DNA of 7,789 nt. Origin: Nitrososphaerales archaeon (GTDB lineage: Archaea; Thermoproteota; Nitrososphaeria; Nitrososphaerales; Gagatemarchaeaceae). Position numbers and translations under genes: made by a program. The notes beneath the pieces were generated by a model. The model saw nothing but the letters and a program-made list of their open reading frames with translations, did no database searches and was not told the DNA's origin. Each line of letters opens with the position of its first letter. The first letter of the stretch is position 1. Positions 6,485 to 7,789 of the stretch are shown here, piece after piece. The stretch is from positions 1 to 7,789 of the forward strand of contig JASHVX010000087.1 of assembly GCA_030044375.1 (NCBI GenBank), in the 5' to 3' direction.

Positions 6485-7429
6485 TCATCTCCTCAGCCTC
6501 GGGTCGAACACGTCCCTCAGGCCGTCGCCGAGGAGGTTGAAGCCGAGCGATATTATTAGTATGGCGAGGCCCGGGAAGATTATGAGCCATGGCGCCGAGA
6601 AGAGGTACTGGGCCCCCTGGCTAGTCAGGCTGCCGAGCTCGGGCGTCTGACCGGTGGCTATGGTGCTCGGGGCGAAGCCGAGGAACACCAGCGTCGACAC
6701 GGTGAGGATGACGCTGCCTATGTCGAGTGTGGCCTGCACGATGAGCGGATAGATGGAGTTCGGCACTATGTGCCTGAAGAGTATCCTCATCCTGCCCGCC
6801 CCCATGGCGCGCAGCGCCTCGACGTACGGCCGCTCCTTCTCGCTAAGGACCTGGGACCGGATGAGCCTGACGTAGAGCGGCCACCACGAGATGAGGACGG
6901 CCAAGGTGAGGTTGGGGATAGTCCTGCCCAGCACCGTCATCAGCACTATGGCCAGGAGTATGCCCGGCACCGCGAAGAAGATGTCGGTTATCCTCAGTAT
7001 GGCCTCGTCGAGGATCCCTCCGGCGTATCCGGCGACGCTCCCCAGGACTATGCCGATGACCACGGCGGAGGCCACGATCTCGAGGGCTATCGAGAGGTCG
7101 AGCGGGACGGCCAGGATTATCATCTGGAGAAGGTTCCTGCCGTAGGCGTCCGTACCCAGCGGCCGGACCGGGGGAGGGCAGACGTTGACGCTCGGGATGT
7201 TCCAGTTTATCAGAGGGTTGTTCCAGCAGATCCGCAGCGCCCTGTCGTCCACTGTGGCCGAGGCAGGGACCAGGACGTGCGCCAGCAGCGCGACGAGTAT
7301 CGAGCCTGTCGCGAGCACGCTCCCGACAAGGACGAGCTTGTTCCTGCTCATGAGGTGCAGGCTGTAGCGGAGGTCCGCCATCGCCCCGGACTTCGGCATC
7401 TGCTCCTCAGAGTTTGGTTCGGCGTCCAT
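6485..7429 (-). CDS. dppC: Dipeptide/oligopeptide ABC transporter permease (DppC/OppC type)
   Basis: This 314-aa inner-membrane permease forms half of the translocation channel with DppB. A first hydrophobic segment (about 30-53) follows a polar N-terminus. An extracytoplasmic loop (54-97) ends in RPLGTDAYGRN (89-99), the loop motif typical of DppC. A five-helix binding-protein-dependent transport core runs from about 105 to 302. The cytoplasmic EAA coupling motif is EALRAMGAGRMRILFRHIVPN (204-224), which docks on the ATPases. The end GDGLRDVFDPRLR is characteristic of this subfamily. The loop before the GTD motif is longer than usual and has two cysteines (C68, C84) that could form a disulfide. 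The ATG at 7429 lies three bases after the dppB stop; AGGT at 7441-7438 is a possible ribosome site. The length is normal. Confidence 0.95.
   Translation of the reverse strand: MDAEPNSEEQMPKSGAMADLRYSLHLMSRNKLVLVGSVLATGSILVALLAHVLVPASATVDDRALRICWNNPLINWNIPSVNVCPPPVRPLGTDAYGRNLLQMIILAVPLDLSIALEIVASAVVIGIVLGSVAGYAGGILDEAILRITDIFFAVPGILLAIVLMTVLGRTIPNLTLAVLISWWPLYVRLIRSQVLSEKERPYVEALRAMGAGRMRILFRHIVPNSIYPLIVQATLDIGSVILTVSTLVFLGFAPSTIATGQTPELGSLTSQGAQYLFSAPWLIIFPGLAILIISLGFNLLGDGLRDVFDPRLRR
6489..6494 (-). promoter_or_regulatory. Shine-Dalgarno site fixing the TTG start of dppD
   Basis: GAGGAG on the minus strand ends five bases before TTG at 6483 and lies within the last codons of dppC. With the following ATGA it resembles the archaeal GGAGGTGAT consensus. 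It justifies a TTG start that would otherwise look arbitrary, and indicates SD-led translation inside the operon, in contrast to the leaderless plus-strand genes. Confidence 0.7.
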
Positions 7430-7432
7430 CCC

Positions 7433-7789
7433 TCAGTACCTTATCCTCGGGTCAAGCTTCGCATAGAGGACGTCGACCACCAGGTTCGTGAGGACGATTA
7501 TGACCGCGGTGACGAGGACGTAGAGCTCGAGGAAGTTGAGGTCGAACGACGTAGACGCGAGCACGGCAGCCTGGCCCACCCCCGGGAATGCGAAGACGTA
7601 CTCTATCACCACCACTCCGCCGAGCAGGAACGCCAGTATCAGGCCCGCTATCGTGATGGCCGGGAGCAGCGCGTTCCTGAGGGCGTGCCTGTAGATCACT
7701 ACCCTGTCTCTAAGGCCCTTCGACCTCGCCAGGAGGATGTAGTCCTGGTGCAGCGCGTCCACCATGCTGGACCTGAGTATTCTGGTCAG
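7433..7789 (-). CDS. dppB: Dipeptide/oligopeptide ABC transporter permease (DppB/OppB type), N-terminus beyond the window
   Basis: The frame is open to the right edge, giving 118 C-terminal residues (LTRILRSSMVDALHQDYILLARSKG...). The ATG at 7765 is internal, because the upstream codons continue the family pattern TRxLRSSM-x8-DY. The EAA coupling motif runs from DYILLARSKG to RHALRNALLPAIT. It is followed by the hydrophobic segments GLILAFLLGGVVVIEYVFAFPG and ELYVLVTAVIIVLTNLVVDVLYAKLDPRIRY, the standard DppB end. A full DppB is about 310-340 aa, so roughly two thirds of the gene lies outside. It is the most upstream visible operon gene. The operon promoter, and any substrate-binding protein that would define specificity, must lie beyond the right edge. 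Confidence 0.93.
   Translation of the reverse strand: MTRILRSSMVDALHQDYILLARSKGLRDRVVIYRHALRNALLPAITIAGLILAFLLGGVVVIEYVFAFPGVGQAAVLASTSFDLNFLELYVLVTAVIIVLTNLVVDVLYAKLDPRIRY

Noticed and set aside
7433..7765. dppB as a complete 110-aa gene starting at ATG 7765
   Set aside because: The frame continues to the window edge with family-typical residues (LTRILRSS), so the ATG is internal and the gene is truncated by the window, not by mutation.
1..7789. CRISPR arrays, tRNA/rRNA genes, insertion sequences, long direct repeats
   Set aside because: Reading both strands, I saw no regularly spaced repeats, no tRNA-like T-loop and acceptor pattern, and no transposase-like sequence.

Overview
The window is about 64% GC and reads as archaeal. 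The upstream elements of the plus-strand genes are TATA-like boxes about 26-28 bases before the start codon, as expected for leaderless archaeal transcripts. A TrmB-type regulator is present, and AGG and ATA codons are frequent. A high-GC member of the Thermoproteota/Nitrososphaerota side is my guess, but no rRNA or marker gene is present to prove the lineage.

Layout: (1) 1-798, minus strand: a TrmB-family winged-helix regulator whose C-terminus runs off the left edge. (2) 799-930: a divergent intergenic region with one clear AT-rich TATA box. (3) 931-4341, plus strand: a stand-alone cyclic-nucleotide-binding-domain protein (144 aa); an 881-aa membrane protein joining a PqqD-like domain to an M50 (site-2-protease-like, YydH-like) zinc metalloprotease and a long soluble helical C-terminal half; and a 55-aa single-pass membrane protein. 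The last two each have their own promoter with a nearly identical BRE/TATA core. (4) 4338-7789, minus strand: a compact dipeptide/oligopeptide ABC importer operon, transcribed dppB (partial, runs off the right edge) - dppC - dppD - dppF, with gaps of 3 to 10 bases or effectively none. Its last gene converges on the 55-aa gene, and the two TAG stops share a single CTAG palindrome.

The most unusual part is the central block. A PqqD-like (peptide-binding) module fused to an intramembrane metalloprotease, with a cyclic-nucleotide sensor just upstream and a tiny acidic-headed single-TM protein just downstream under a matching promoter, looks like a candidate peptide-maturation or regulated-intramembrane-proteolysis module. 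The sequence shows the domains, motifs and spacing; the functional coupling is inference. The peptide importer is a conventional family, though its dppD carries an extra charged insert and a non-standard Walker B context.
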